A DNA stretch of 64,000 bases from Arbacia lixula (GCA_963669155.1 OZ022591.1:5169732-5233731), one strand, 5' to 3'; positions 42,998 through 55,474 are shown, counted from the stretch's first letter. A program made the numbers and translations. Notes: generated from the letters alone by a model not told the origin.

Positions 42998-45900
42998 TCT
43001 TCCTTCTGACCTTCATCTAGAGCAGAGTTCAGGGCCATGATTGTAGGTAGCACTTCAATGATTATCTCGTACAATTGATTGTACCTATCATTGCAACATG
43101 CTTTGTTCATGGTGCTTTCACACCAAAGCTGTTCACTGCTGTAGTAGCAATCCTATTGGGCTGTTTTAACACGGTATCCTCCAGTTTAATATCGCTTCTT
43201 GTAGCAATGTTCTTGCTCATGCCATGGTGAGAAATACTTGTTCTTAGCCACATGGGGCAAGCAGCAGCGAAAGCAGTTTGCGTGTGAACATAGCGTCACT
43301 CTCCCTTCCTTTGACTCGAGCTGAGCTCCAACTCACTTCAGATGAGAAAAAAACAAACAAATGTGTAAGAAAGCAATACAGTGTCATAGTGCACTCTTTC
43401 GTTGTAGTGATAAAAAAAAACCTTTCTGTTGATTGTGTTGTGTTTGTGGAATTCATGAAGATTTTTCATGGTTTGTGAGCTTGACTTCAAATGTTGTTTT
43501 GTGCAAATGGGGCGTTTGATAGAGGGGAATAGCGATACAATATTTTGTATTTCTGATGTTTCATTACATGTTTTTGTCCGTTCCAACCGTCTGTAGTTAT
43601 TTCTTACTTCTTACATTTTGCTGCAGACTTCTCTCTCCAGTACGTACAATCCTTCCTAGATTGACACTTCCATTTTGACCCTTTACGTGCTATTGATACA
43701 GTTTTGCACCAGTGAAAGACACGAGTCTTGTGAATGAGCATTGCCCTTGGCTCTAGAGGGGTTAACTGAGGGCCCATAATGCATTGCATGCTACCTGTAC
43801 CTGTTGTGAAGCTCACTATGAAGGAACAGTTTGCATGAATATTTAATACGAGTGGGGGAAAAAAATCATATGGATAAAGTAAACAGAGATTGGTCTGTTG
43901 AACTGTAGGCTTAATCTGAAAAGTGTGCAATTCATAATATGATAGTAGTGAATAGATTGGAGACTGATATATATTAATATAGATATACTGTGCTGATACA
44001 TGTCTCTTGATAAGTCATATCATGATGAAGACAAATAGAATTAGGCTGTGAAATGCTGAATAGCATTAGTGAGGTTTCTTTCTTCAATTTCAGTAGTTTG
44101 TATTTGACTTGTGTTAAAACTTTGTAGATACATAGGAAAAAGAAATTCTCTCTTTTCATTAGAATACTTTTCAATTTCGGAGATATGCAGGTAATAAAAA
44201 GCTGTTTTGTTTCTGAATATTGATATTGAAATTTAACAGTTATAGTTATGATCTTATAAATACCTCTACTATTGTCATGCAGCTGTAAATAGTATATTGT
44301 GAAATACTAGTATGTGTTTGCCTTCCTGAATCATTTTTCATTGACATTTCTTCTCTTTTTTGTCACTAGATATGTTTCTTCTTTTAGAAGAAGTACAGAA
44401 ATAGGATACCAAAGACATTATTATTTGTATTGAGCTATCGTTAGCTCTTTCACCAGATGAATTATTACAACCCAAGTTATGGACAAATAGCAATGGAGCC
44501 CTCCTTTAAAGTAATGATAGTTCGATAGAAGTAGCTCTTTATGTAGATCTGGATATATCTCAAATTATGTAAATGCAACCAATATCCCTAGTTAGTGACA
44601 GAAGAAATCACATGTTGCAATCACACGTGTGTACATGTTTTACTTACTGAATATATATGAAGATAGCAGTATTTGTATTCAAAGATTATCGTTCAGTTGT
44701 TTCGTCCAACAAGTTTGTGCAAGGTATTACTATTATATACTTCTTAAATTGCAATGAATCTATATCATTTGGTTAAAATGATAGATCAGTCCATCCTGAA
44801 AACAGTTGAATGTACTATTGATATTATTTATTTTAATTTATGTTGACTGCAGAAGAGTATGTCCATATTTGGGCATATTACAGTAACTGGGTTGTACTGT
44901 ATGCCTATGATATATCAATTTATATTGTATAATATGAAATAGGAGGTAGTCTGGAAATCTGGATCTGTTCCAGGTGCAGTATAGAGAATTGAGATCATAT
45001 AGACTGAGACGGTGATAATTTCAAACAGAGTACACAATAATTATATGGATATCTACTGCTATGTTCAGACCAACACATCGGGGCTTCCTTTAGAACTTAG
45101 AAAACTGACATGTGAACATACATTATATATCGACAGATCTGTATTTTATCGTAGTAAGATATAAATGGGGTTTACATTTGTGAGTGTGTCGTGTTGTGTT
45201 GTGTTGTTTCAGGAAACGGGTCCATTATGTTGAATTCAGCATGCAGCATTTTACGTCAGCTTTTTAGTAGCTGCAAGAAATTAGTTGACTTCATGCTCAG
45301 AAAAAAGGAAACCAGATAAGAAAGTTAAGTGAAAAGTGCACTACAGGTTCATTTGAAGCCATACACTATCCTTGTGTAGTTGAATTGAAACATGGCAACA
45401 ACTTCTGCTAAAGAAGTCTTCATAAAATAAGATATGCACATCTAGATTATTTTAATTTATTTAGTTAGTAATTTATTTAGTTAATTAGTTAATTTATACA
45501 ATTTAACTGCTGCTTGCAGCATGCACATCACCTGTAATCAGTTCAAATGGCAAAACTGGTACTGTAGTTGTCACAAAAAAAATGCAGACAGTTACATAAA
45601 ATATATTAACAAAGGAAATGCTACTTCAACTTAAACTACTTAAAGTTAGTCCACAGTGTTGCAATACATAGGATATATTATGTAGGATGTTTATCACTGA
45701 AATGTAAGTGCTAATAGACTAATAATATATATTTGTGCATTGCATTGTTGGAAGTTGAAATTAGAAGAAGGCAATATGAATATGAAGAAGGCTGATGCAA
45801 CATTCAACATAATGGACTCTATTTCTGAATTCTTCCATTCTGTTTCTAGTGTATGCAATAATCATAAGAAAATACAATATAAACATTGTGAATCTTTCAG

Positions 45901-48900
45901 AAACTATCTATCTCTGCAAATATACCGTCATGTATATACATTAGCTTATAATGAATATGGAAATAGAAGTATACTCTAGAAAGATCTATCTTTAAACTTA
46001 TTTGTGTGCAAGAATCTATGTATAGCAATACAACATAATATAGACATCCGATTGTTCCTCAACTTGTATGAGAATCAACCGTGGTGATTTATTTCAAACT
46101 TTTCTTCCAGTTTAAATATATATCTTGTAGCTTAAATCTCATTCTGAACTAGTTTTGGAATTAATTTGATCCATCTGTTTTCACTGTGTACCATTTGGAA
46201 TAATGAGTCATTTTCCTTCTTGATGTAATATGAATTAATTCATCAAGATATATCAGTTTCATAACTGGATAAGTTTCAAAACATTGCTGTGAGTACATTC
46301 GACAGAAAGCACATCTTAACCAGTTGACTTCTGAATCCTGTCATTCCCAAATATCTAACACAGGAACTACCTGCTAGTAGGTTAAGAAATGGCATTTGAG
46401 TATGCTAAGAATGACATTTCTTTGTATTATAAATGGTAAAGAATAAAGAAATTTGCAGTTTAATTCCCAATTGTGCACTTGCAGTGTTTGGACTTATAGA
46501 TGCTGAAACAGCATTAAATAATGCTATGGGTTTGATTTTAATTGTAAAGCGTGGTATTACATTTAGCAATAATATCAATGCCATTACATGGCTGTGTTAC
46601 ATAATCCATAGCAATGCTACCCTGCATTTAGGCGATTTCAACATTTCAGAAAAAAATCATCTTTTAATACTGTGAGCTTTCACTCATCAATAATTTGATT
46701 TTTTTTTATAATCTAGTTTCCTTCCAGATATGACATGCTTTTTCTCCTGATTCTTCCAGATATTTTCAGTAAAATGCTTCTATTTGGGAATACTTTTTTT
46801 CAGTAGTTGTATTTTGTGATGGTATTTCGATATTGTAGTTTTCATTAGATTGAAATACTGAAACATAGTTTGTTGTTCTTTCATTACTTAGATCTTCCCT
46901 CAAACTTCTATATGTAATGTAATATTTATAAATGTTAAACTTGGATCGTGACAACTGACCTGTTTTCTTCGTCAGTATCAAAAAATATCTTTAAATCTTG
47001 TGGTTTGGAATCCTATTTCATTTGTCTTCAAACTTGGTAGATATCTCTTAATGTGTGGCAATAAACTGGAAATATTCTTTGTATATCTTGTTAAAAATAA
47101 ATATTTCTAAAAAAATAGCAAAAAAATATTGGAGTTTAATTTTGATTGTTAAATACATGTATGTTATTTATTGTTGAATTATGCATACTTTCTTCTTTTT
47201 GTTAGTGTCTCTGTAATGATATGGATATTACTGTTTTGGGAATGTCCAATATATGTTTCCTAGTGCATATTAACAAATGTACTGTAGCATTCAATCTGAA
47301 CAGTTCTTTTCCCTATTTTGTGGAAACTGTCCTTTTTCTTTCTCTTTGACTAGACTATTCAGCCTGATATCTTGCAGTTGCTTATCTTGTCCATTGTTTT
47401 TTTCTTGAGACAATTAGCTATACCCAGTGCCCCATCCCCACCTGAAATGACATCTGCCTTGTGTAATGGATTGAGTAGAATGTACTGTAATAACCGAAAT
47501 GATACTTTTTAGATGCCCCTATACCCCTAGTGAAGCATATATGAAACCTCATTATGCTTGTCAAGGATATACATTTCATAAGATCAGAAATACTTATATA
47601 TATACTTATAAATGTCCACATACATGTCCACATACATTGTCATCAGCATATATTAGGAATATCCTTTTGGTAGTACTGTTTGATGCTCATCTGCAAGCAT
47701 GTTCTCTGTTATCACATGGAAGTGTCAACCATTTAATTTTTTTGTTTGTCCTTTCAGATGGATTCATTTTTTCAGGATTGCATAGAATTAATGTGTGTGT
47801 GTTGTTGTGTCTGTATATATTTTGTGCACTTGTAAATACACCTTTGACCTACAAAAGCAATACGAATATGACATCAGTCTTTGTACATATAGGGTATATA
47901 AAAGGTAGAAAAGAGTATGTGATTATCATAGCATATTGAAAATATAAATGTGTGTGGCAGGTCACTCCTCCCCTTATTGTATAATGCTAGTCACAAAAAG
48001 TGATGTATAATAAAAGATATTGATATTGTGTACGTGATTGTATCAGTTATTTAAAAATGTGAAACGAAAAGCTGCAAGACATTATCTTCTATTATATATA
48101 AGGAAAATAATCAGGAATGAGAGGGTTGGATAGAGAGATGATAGAAATGTAATTATATATGTATTGGAAGATATACTCTCATGTGATAATAGGTGTTTTT
48201 TGTACACTTTGTGGCAAATGGAAGGTTCGTCAAATGATATATTACAAACAAGTGTGTGATTAGGATTAGAAGTACCTAAATTAATGTGTAGATAAATTCA
48301 TTGCTCATTTGCTCGTTCATGACATCATTGGTGACATCACTATTTCGCAGAGTTTGGAAATGATTTGATATCGGTTGAAGAAATATGTGTAAGGTAGATT
48401 TCATGTGATTATTTTGCTTTGTTGTGTGATGTATAGTTTTGTTTTTTGTTGTTTGGGTTGATGTGCAAGCACAGGAATTTGCATTCCAGAAAGAATGAAC
48501 GTGTCAAATCTGTCCTCAACTTTATATATACGCACGAGCATGTGCGCAACATTGTATGAACTCTTTAAGCATCACTTTTTCTCATAATACATACAAATCT
48601 GATATTTGCATTTTGTCCAGCACAGAAAGGGTGAAAAGAGAGTGCAAAGACGGTTATAAAGAAGATGTTGAACTTCATGTTTTTCTGTCAGAAACAGCAT
48701 ATCAAAGTATACAATTTTTGTATTACTGCAGTTGAGGTTATCAGAAAACTTGCAATATTTCTTATCATATTCACACTTAATCATTAACGGTTTCTGAAAG
48801 AAAGCGATCTTTGGATCCCTCACTATGTACAACAAATAGGACGAGTTTTAAGTTGCAAGAGTTTGTGATATCTACAGACGTATGACCTCTAAAGACAAGA

Positions 48901-50260
48901 AAGGTGGCCTGACCGACAAGCGGCCATGATGGATTTGTTGATATGTACTATGTCACGAGGACGTTTAGATGAACCGTATTCATTCAAATGACAGTATTAT
49001 GCATTACAAATGTCACTAGAGCATATTGAAGTTTTTTTCTATCATTTATGACTATTTTTGTGTTGTGAGAAGTGCAAAAACATTATAAAAATGATCATTT
49101 TCAAGAGTAGATATCTTGTTGTTTCAGTACTGTGTGGATGTTTTTTTGTTTAAGGGGAACTCCCCTTGTTTTTGTGCTTTTAGACTGAACGAGTGGGGAG
49201 TTCTATTGGTTTAGAATGAGCTGTACTGTTTAGACATACTGTACATGCTGATCTATAGCTATTATGTGGATCATGATAGGAATTATTTCTTATTATTTGA
49301 ATAACTTGTGTGTGCCAGTTTATTATTAAGATGCTACTATTGGAGATGACTGCGATGAAAAACAGGGAATTCTGCTATGAATCTTTGCTATGTTATATTA
49401 ATTTCTAGTGATTCAATGATATGGTGCAGTGTTATTATGTGGATTGTTTTAGTGATAAATTAACAGACTCAAGTTTTGCAGTGATGTGTGTAAAGAATTT
49501 TTCTGTTTCAGTAATCTAGATTTAAAAGTAAAGAATGACATAGATTTGGGGATAACACTATAGTAAAGTGATATCAAAATTATGCATTAAATCTTGGATT
49601 TGACAAGTAAAGTGATGTTTTTCCATTTGATGTACTAAAACCTAGTCATAGAACCACCAAGTCACTCAGACCAGAAAAGTGTTACACCCCATTTATGACC
49701 CATGAATGTGTTACATATTACAGATATTTAACGAGATGCTCCTTTAAACTCCAAATCTCAGACATATTTCCCTATTGAAACCCAAAATGATATCCCAATA
49801 TACATATATGATGAATTAATTGTATAGCTGTCATATATGGTTTAATCATTATTTTGCCATTTGCAATTCATGAGTTATGGCTACTTTTGGTTACTTTTCT
49901 CTAAAAAGGGGAAAATAAACTATAAAGCAGAAATTATGAAAAGGTACTCAACCTCGGCAGAAGCCGAAGTCATATACAGTTACTTTGTACATGTAGTCCC
50001 GTGTAGTATTTATTGCTGTAGTTTTCCTCACTGTGACATTACTTGTAGATTAGATAGGTGTTGAACTGTAAACTTTCTCTCACTGTTGGTGCGGTGAGAG
50101 AGAAAGATAGAAGAGTAGATCTTTTTATCATTCGATTGGACAGTTGTTATGTCTTCCTTGCAGTGTTTCCCTTTTTTAATTTGATGGAGACAAATAAAAA
50201 CAGTTTGAAAATCAAAACAATGGTGTCAACTTTCTTCATTGTGTTTGATCTCAATATTAA
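42998..50260 (+). other. Probable CASZ1 3' UTR and AT-rich downstream region
   Basis: No coding exon, RNA gene or transposon family was recognised in this AT-rich stretch. Candidate poly(A) signals AATAAA occur at 44193, 47096, 48009 and 50193; the last is followed by GT-rich sequence. Vertebrate CASZ1 has a long 3' UTR, so part of this region is probably transcribed. The true cleavage site cannot be set from sequence alone. Confidence 0.4.
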
Positions 50261-50418
50261 ATAATTTATTTCGCTCATTATTTACACATCATTCATTCAC
50301 AAACATACAAGCTGTATTTACACATGTACATAAAAAGCCTTCAAAAGGTTAAGATTTTACATACTGATACACAGATGCTAGAACTGTATTTTTCTTGAAC
50401 CTACAAATTATCACTTAA

Positions 50419-50490
50419 TCCTGTCAGTACAATAGCTGGGTGAAATGTGTAAAAAGTCAACTGGCTTTCCCTGGCTTGATACTGAGAGGG
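50419..50490. mobile_element. TTAA-flanked short inverted-repeat element
   Basis: A 72-bp segment lies between TTAA at 50415-50418 and 50491-50494. The ends TCCTGTCAGTACAA and (reverse complement of the right end) CCCTCTCAGTATCA are similar. Possibly a third piggyBac-type MITE, but from a different subfamily than 14959-15041. Confidence 0.45.
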
Positions 50491-51127
50491 TTAAAGGTAG
50501 CATATTGTCAGCATTTATGGGGATTCAGAAAACATTTTCCGTAACATAAAGGTTTGCGATCGATTGCAAATTTGAAAGATGAATTCTCATTGGTTACTGG
50601 TCAGTTTTATGAATAGAGAGTGCATGTAACAATGGTGTTGATTGGCCATTGCCATTTTATGATTGATTGCAAACTATTATGTTACGTGGGCCCTGGTCGT
50701 TGTGTTGCTACACCTGATGTCCACAATGCAGCAATACAGGTTGGACACTTGGACTGCTCACAATTGCTTCAGGTGCTTGACCTCACTTGGTCACTGCATG
50801 TATCAATCATACACTAGCCCATGGTTTGCAGTCCACATTAATACCAACTACATGCTCCCTTGAGCCAGTCTGCACACACATGAACAAGCTGAAATATGCA
50901 CTAAAAATGTGTGTAATGACCTAGATGAAGCATTTTGCATGCAAACTGTGAATTTATATATTATAGCTGGCAGAAAGCAGTACTACCTTCAAATAAAACA
51001 AACTATAGTACAACCTCTTTAATCACATACATGTATAATGAACACATTGGTTTGTTTATTGTATGTGTTAATACATGTACATTCCCATTTTTTTAAATCA
51101 CTCATACACGTCTGTATACACTAAATA

Positions 51128-51306
51128 CAGGCAAACGTCATTATAACAAGCATGTCAGGACCCACATATTTTCCTCGCTAAAGCCGATTGCTCTGCTGAA
51201 GCAGAATACACGGAGGTCTATGGACAAAAAATTGGGACCCAAGAAATGTCCTCGTAATAAGCGGGTTTTCCGCTATACCTGTGCTTGTTATAACAGGGTT
51301 TGCCTG
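51128..51306. mobile_element. MITE with 24-bp terminal inverted repeats
   Basis: Left end CAGGCAAACGTCATTATAAC and right end, reverse-complemented, CAGGCAAACCCTGTTATAAC are both followed by AAGCA. Internal length is about 130 bp with no coding capacity. No clear target-site duplication was found, so the superfamily is unknown. Confidence 0.65.
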
Positions 51307-52059
51307 GAGTGTTGTAAACAATGCACTTCTGACTGATGTGCTATTCTGATCGATGAGATATTTCAAAAGAATCAAAAGAACAGTACTGGTAGTCTGGTAA
51401 TAAGGAACAGGTTAACTTCTCAAGCCTACTATTCCATATAGTCCAACTTTTTCCGTTTTTATTTACTGGTCGAGTTAATTCTCAACAGTGAAATGGAAAG
51501 TTCAGTGTTTCACTAAAAATGGCATGGTCTGTACGATACTAAATATAAGCTCTTAGACGATGTATCTGGAGACTGCTTGAATAAGTTGTTAACATTAACT
51601 GTACAAGACAAACAAAGAACAGCTTATTCACTTCATTTCAGATCATGCATTTTCAAACAATGGCAGCTTACAATGTCAAGTCTTTCATGTGTCAGAAAAT
51701 CCCATTCAAGGCATAATTAAAGATTAATTCAAATCTTAAAATGTTTAAAAACCCTCACAAATACAAATGGTCAAACTGATCAAAACCTGTAACAACAGTT
51801 TTCTTCACAACCAACCCTCACACAAGAATACTTTTCTCTATACTCCTTTCCAGCCATTTTTACTGCTCAGCTCTCTGACCAAATCCTATCCCTGTCATGA
51901 TTTTTGTTACAGACAATGGCAGATATTGGAGAAATTTAACAAACAAATACCGAACTTCATGAGCATGGCAAATGGATGTAGTTAATGCAAAATGAAGTTT
52001 AACACGTCGCAAGTTATTACTTACACAGAGCATTGCACGTCCCTACTGGTTTTCAGGCA

Positions 52060-52340
52060 TTCAGTTGTTCAAGTGTCTGAGTGAGGAGACTAGATGGTGA
52101 GCCTTATAAAGCACATGCAGGCACTTGGGCTCTAGTCTTTTCTTATCAGACGCAAGTTTGGGGACAATGTCAGGATTGGCCATTCCCTTCGCAGGAAGTT
52201 GTCTGTGCTTCCAGGCTGGGTAATAAGTAGCAATGCGGATTAAGCATCTTGGTGAAAGACTCAAGTACCACAGCTGCGCTTGAACCTGGGACCTTGGGAT
52301 CTTCAGTCACAGTTCATAACCACTTCACCACGACACCTCC
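52060..52340 (-). mobile_element. tRNA-derived SINE
   Basis: Read on the - strand from 52340, the head begins GGAGGTGTCGTGGTGAAGTG and resembles a tRNA gene. It has an A-box-like TGGTGAAGTGG (52320-52330) and a B-box-like GGTTCAAGCGC (52276-52286), 33 bp apart, followed by about 200 bp of unrelated body. Pol III boxes in this arrangement are diagnostic of tRNA-derived SINEs. The 3' end is not sharply defined. It sits just beyond the TMEM107 stop codon and in the same orientation, possibly within the 3' UTR. Confidence 0.7.
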
Positions 52341-52417
52341 AATGTGAACAAGGCGATGTCACATGAGCTTACGCTACAATTTCAGATCTACAGGTACACT
52401 GCTGACACAGGTTGGGA

Positions 52418-52484
52418 TCATCTGACTTTCTTCAGTCCCAGAACAGCGATCAGAACTCCAACCTCCACTACAGCAGGAAAAGCA
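52418..52484 (-). CDS. TMEM107: TMEM107 exon 5 and stop
   Basis: 67 coding bp. Acceptor tacgatgcag; encodes SAFPAVVEVGVLIAVLGLKK then VR and TGA (52420-52418). Human reads SALPAVTEMALFVTVFGLKK. The 3' UTR continues leftward. Confidence 0.95.
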
Positions 52485-55053
52485 CTGCATCGTAAAGGAA
52501 GAAGAGGAGATGGATATATCGAGATAAGAATTTGACAATGAAGGCGTATCAACCAGAAACAAGGAGGGCAGGGAAGCAAGAGGAATCAAGACATTTTGAA
52601 AAAAAAAAACCCAAAGTGAAACATTTTGTCAACATAGCATGACAGAAAAATGTGATTTGTAAGAAAACTGTAAATAACTTAAGTGAAAAGGGGATAAAAA
52701 TAACAGAAGCCATGCTCAACGATTACACAATGATTGTGTACCATTTTTTTCCCCCAATATTTTGCACTTTCTACTATTTGCTCCCTGATTTTAACCCATC
52801 TTTCATTTAAATGCCTCTCTGCTTTTCCTTGAGAGCAACTATTGGGAATTATTGTTGAGTTAGCCCACATGTACATTGCAACACGAAGAATGTAAGAAGA
52901 ATCTAATGAACGAACAAAACTGACCAATTACCGGGGGTATTATCAAAAGTCATCAATATATTAAATCCTGCTGAGATATGTCCGCTTTTGTGCGTTTATA
53001 ACCTTTGACTACATAAAAATTAGTACACACGACTGTAAAAACTTACCTGCAGAAACCAAAGATGTACCAGAAAATGTAACAAGGCCATTCTTCAAACAGG
53101 TAAAATGAGAGAGCTATCGCAGCACTGGCGTGACAAGCTGTAGCTGTAAAATTTGGCAGGTTAAGGACTTTACTTCTAGAGACAGTCAAACTGGCCTACG
53201 AACAGCACGGTCAGGGAAGACCATCTATCTGCAAAGACCCACTCAATAGACTCCCTCCAGAGCACTTTGTATGTAATGAAACCTGGCTGTTCAAATTGGC
53301 AACATTTACGATTTATAAAATATATTCAAACTAAATTCATAAACATTTCATAATTGTAAATTGAAAAAGTGATGTAATGTTTGAAGGGCAAAAGTGCATC
53401 ATAACCATTTTTTAAATTGTTGCCAATTTGTTGATCCATTGATTATTGCACATAATTTTGGCATAAAAAAATAATTGCAATGATGATTCATAGCACTAAA
53501 CACCAAGAATAGGTCCAACCCCATAATAAATACTCTTTCATTTGACGCATATATCTTTTTATGAGCAATACTTGATTTCAAAGATTGTAGCCCTAACAAC
53601 ATAGCTGTGGTGGCTAGTTGGAGTGACAAATACCAATGGATGTCTGCAAAGGATACACAGCAGTCCAACAGGATGAATAAACATGGAGATTCCTGACATG
53701 AAGCCGATGATCTCAATGAAGAGGAATACAATGCTGAGAGACAGTCCAACTATCAATCTGTCAATAATATAGAAAGAGAGAAAGAAAGTTTAATGCATCA
53801 GTAGATTCAAACAAATAGAGCAATGCTATGACATGTTATTTGTTTTCCTTTTAAAGGTACGGGGTAGTAGGCAAGATTCCTGACATGAAGTCGATGATCT
53901 TCATGTTGAGGTACGATGAGGTACATGCTGACAACTTGACACTTGCCACTTGGACACACAATTTTTGGGAAAAGAACAAAAATGGAGGAAAATATCTGGC
54001 AGAATGCAGAGTGATCATTTCAGGGATTCTTTAAACAACTGATTGCACACGTTCTCCCCTCATTCTGCTCTATATAAAAAATATAAAGTATTTTTTTAAA
54101 TCAAACTATGCTTTCATCATCATCTGTTTAATAATCATACATTGATGATTTGTTTACTTAAAGCTACAAATAAATTCATTCTTTATACTTACGAGACATC
54201 AATAGAGTTGTACTGGGCATCAGTATAGATTTCTGGTAGACATGCCCTCACGTTTGCGTCCTGTTGTAAAAAAAAAAAAAAGAAAAGAAAAAAGGAAGGA
54301 ACATACAGATAAACACACACTCATTAATCAAGGCCTATTGAATTATGGTAGTCAACTTATTCCTATTAGACCCCGCTCTATGGCTACAAATTTAACATTA
54401 ATCCAGTAGATTTGATAAGTGCAAGTGCAGCCTTTTTGAGCATTTGTTCTTTTATTAGCTATGATGCCAACCTTGCTCCCATCCCCCCCCCAAAAAAAAA
54501 AAAAAAAAATATATAAAAAAAAATGAATAAATAAATGAATAAATAAAATAATAGATTGTACTAAAAAATGTAAAAGAAGAAATCATCTTTAATGAAGTAC
54601 CCCATCCTTCAAAATCAATATGTGTCTATTCACTGTACATTTTAGAGCCTATAGCGTTTAGGGAACATTTAGTAATTAAGCATCATATTAGCATCAATTT
54701 ATTATTTTCATTATTACTACACAATGGTAAATACTGTATTTATTAAAGCTACAGGAGATTACATGATCGCATCAGGTGTAAGACTCAGTGACTGGCTGAA
54801 TCGCACAACCCAGTCAATGACTATCTGTATGACGGTGACTATAGAATTTCCAGTTGTGAGCCTTTATGACTGCGAACAGAATCAGGGCACAATCGTGTCA
54901 TCTGTAATGGCTCTAAAGTTTTCATATGTGAACAATGGTAGAGATTCTGAACAAAATTTCTCAACCTACCCGAGACCAGATGAGAGTGACTGCGATGACC
55001 AAGTGTGCCAGCATACACAGAAACCGAGCTGGGATCAGGTTGGTAATAGCCAT
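52418..55053 (-). CDS. TMEM107: TMEM107 (ciliary transition-zone membrane protein), 5 exons
   Basis: Join on the - strand: 55053-54970, 54260-54193, 53757-53657, 53143-53047, 52484-52418, giving 417 nt and 138 aa (human TMEM107 is 140 aa). All junctions are GT-AG with phases 0, 2, 1, 2. The protein matches human TMEM107 along its length: LIPARF against LVPSRF, ANVRACLP against SNIQACLP, GFMSGISMF against GFLSGVSMF, FWYIFGFCSA against YWYIFVFCSA, GLKKVR at the end against GLKKKPF. It has four predicted membrane segments. In vertebrates and worms TMEM107 acts in the MKS module of the ciliary transition zone, controls ciliary membrane composition and is needed for Hedgehog signalling. It is convergent with CASZ1 and divergent from COPB2. 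Confidence 0.95.
53047..53143 (-). CDS. TMEM107: TMEM107 exon 4
   Basis: 97 bp. Acceptor aaattttacag, donor TGCAG|GTAAGT. It encodes TACHASAAIALSFYLFEEW, matching human IGAHCSASVALSFFIFERW, then the start of the fourth membrane segment (FWYIFGFC). Phase 1 in, phase 2 out. A second AG at +6 (after CTACAG) would also be phase-compatible and would drop two residues. Confidence 0.94.
53657..53757 (-). CDS. TMEM107: TMEM107 exon 3
   Basis: 101 bp. Acceptor tattattgacag, donor GCTGT|GTATCC. It encodes the second membrane segment (LIVGLSLSIVFLFIEIIGFM) and the signature SGISMF. Phase 2 in, phase 1 out. The donor is weak, but it restores the family reading (GLL-S-TACHASAAIAL) with the next exon. Confidence 0.92.
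53874..53913 (-). pseudogene. Copied fragment of TMEM107 exon 3
   Basis: On the - strand, ATCATCGACTTCATGTCAGG matches exon 3 ATCATCGGCTTCATGTCAGG, with similarity extending over about 40 bp (compare 53688-53728). It lies in intron 2 without splice sites, so it is a partial, non-functional duplicate. Confidence 0.65.
54193..54260 (-). CDS. TMEM107: TMEM107 exon 2
   Basis: 68 bp. The acceptor has a long T tract (ttttacaacag) and the donor is TCTC|GTAAGT. It encodes DANVRACLPEIYTDAQYNSI, the loop between membrane segments 1 and 2. Phase 0 in, phase 2 out. Confidence 0.95.
54262..54969 (-). other. TMEM107: TMEM107 intron 1
   Basis: A 709-bp intron on the - strand with C/A homopolymers (about 54484-54510) and an A run at 54268-54284. 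The other introns are intron 2 (53758-54192, with the exon 3 fragment), intron 3 (53144-53656) and intron 4 (52485-53046). No further features were recognised in them. Confidence 0.85.
54970..55053 (-). CDS. TMEM107: TMEM107 exon 1
   Basis: ATG at 55053 in good context (atcATGG). 28 codons, ending LVIAVTLIWSR at donor CGG|GTAGGT, phase 0. It holds the first membrane segment (about aa 10-26). A CTCTGCAG acceptor-like site 13 bp before the ATG and a strong donor (GCG|GTGAGT, exon end 55254) suggest a separate 5' UTR exon, unproven. Confidence 0.95.
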
Positions 55054-55295
55054 GATCCAGGAGCTTCTGCAGAGCAAATGGGACGAAATCATATTCAAAA
55101 GGTGGCCTAACTTACTAAGTAGAGTCTTCTTTTTTCATTATCACTCATGCTCGTCCCCACAATGATGACCATAATTATTTAGTGTGATTTGCATCTCACA
55201 TCAGATGCTGAAATGACACGATCAGAAAATATGTCCCCTGTCAATGCACTCACCGCATCAATTCATTCAGTGACGAATACCAAAAGGCCTGGGGG

Positions 55296-55474
55296 GTATT
55301 CGAAAACGAACTGAGGAAAAATTTTATTGTATCTCAGGGACTTAAGAAAAAAATTATCCTTTGGTATTTCGAAAAGCCAACTTAGGATAAAAGATAAACT
55401 TTTCATTCAAATGAGCTAGAGATAAAATTTTAATGGAAATAAGCTAAATCACTATTCCGAAACGAACTTAGGAA
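55296..55474. repeat. Three copies of a TATTCGAAAACGAACT motif
   Basis: Diverged copies at about 55297-55317 (TATTCGAAAACGAACTGAGG), 55361-55381 (TATTTCGAAAAGCCAACTTA) and 55453-55473 (TATTCCGAAACGAACTTAGG), spaced about 65 and 90 bp apart. They directly precede the degenerate ORF and may be subterminal repeats of the element that carried it. Confidence 0.55.

Larger units (their letters stand above)
50261..52059. other. Convergent intergenic region
   Basis: Lies between the two convergent genes CASZ1 (+) and TMEM107 (-). It holds a 72-bp TTAA-flanked element and a 180-bp inverted-repeat element. The rest shows nothing recognisable. The TMEM107 3' UTR extends leftward into this region by an unknown length. 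Confidence 0.6.

Noticed and set aside
43678..43762. Possible further TTAA-type MITE in the CASZ1 3' region
   Set aside because: The left flank is TTGA, not TTAA, and the ends match weakly; may be a very old copy but not supportable.
46316..46384. TTAA-bounded segment resembling a piggyBac MITE
   Set aside because: Ends share only the first few bases (CCAGTTG against CCTACTA), not enough for inverted repeats.
53399..53749. 116-codon open frame on the - strand
   Set aside because: Reads TMEM107 exon 3 in the wrong frame and continues through the intron.
54724..55110. 128-codon open frame on the + strand
   Set aside because: Antisense to TMEM107 exon 1 and its intron; the - strand reading matches a known protein, this one matches nothing.
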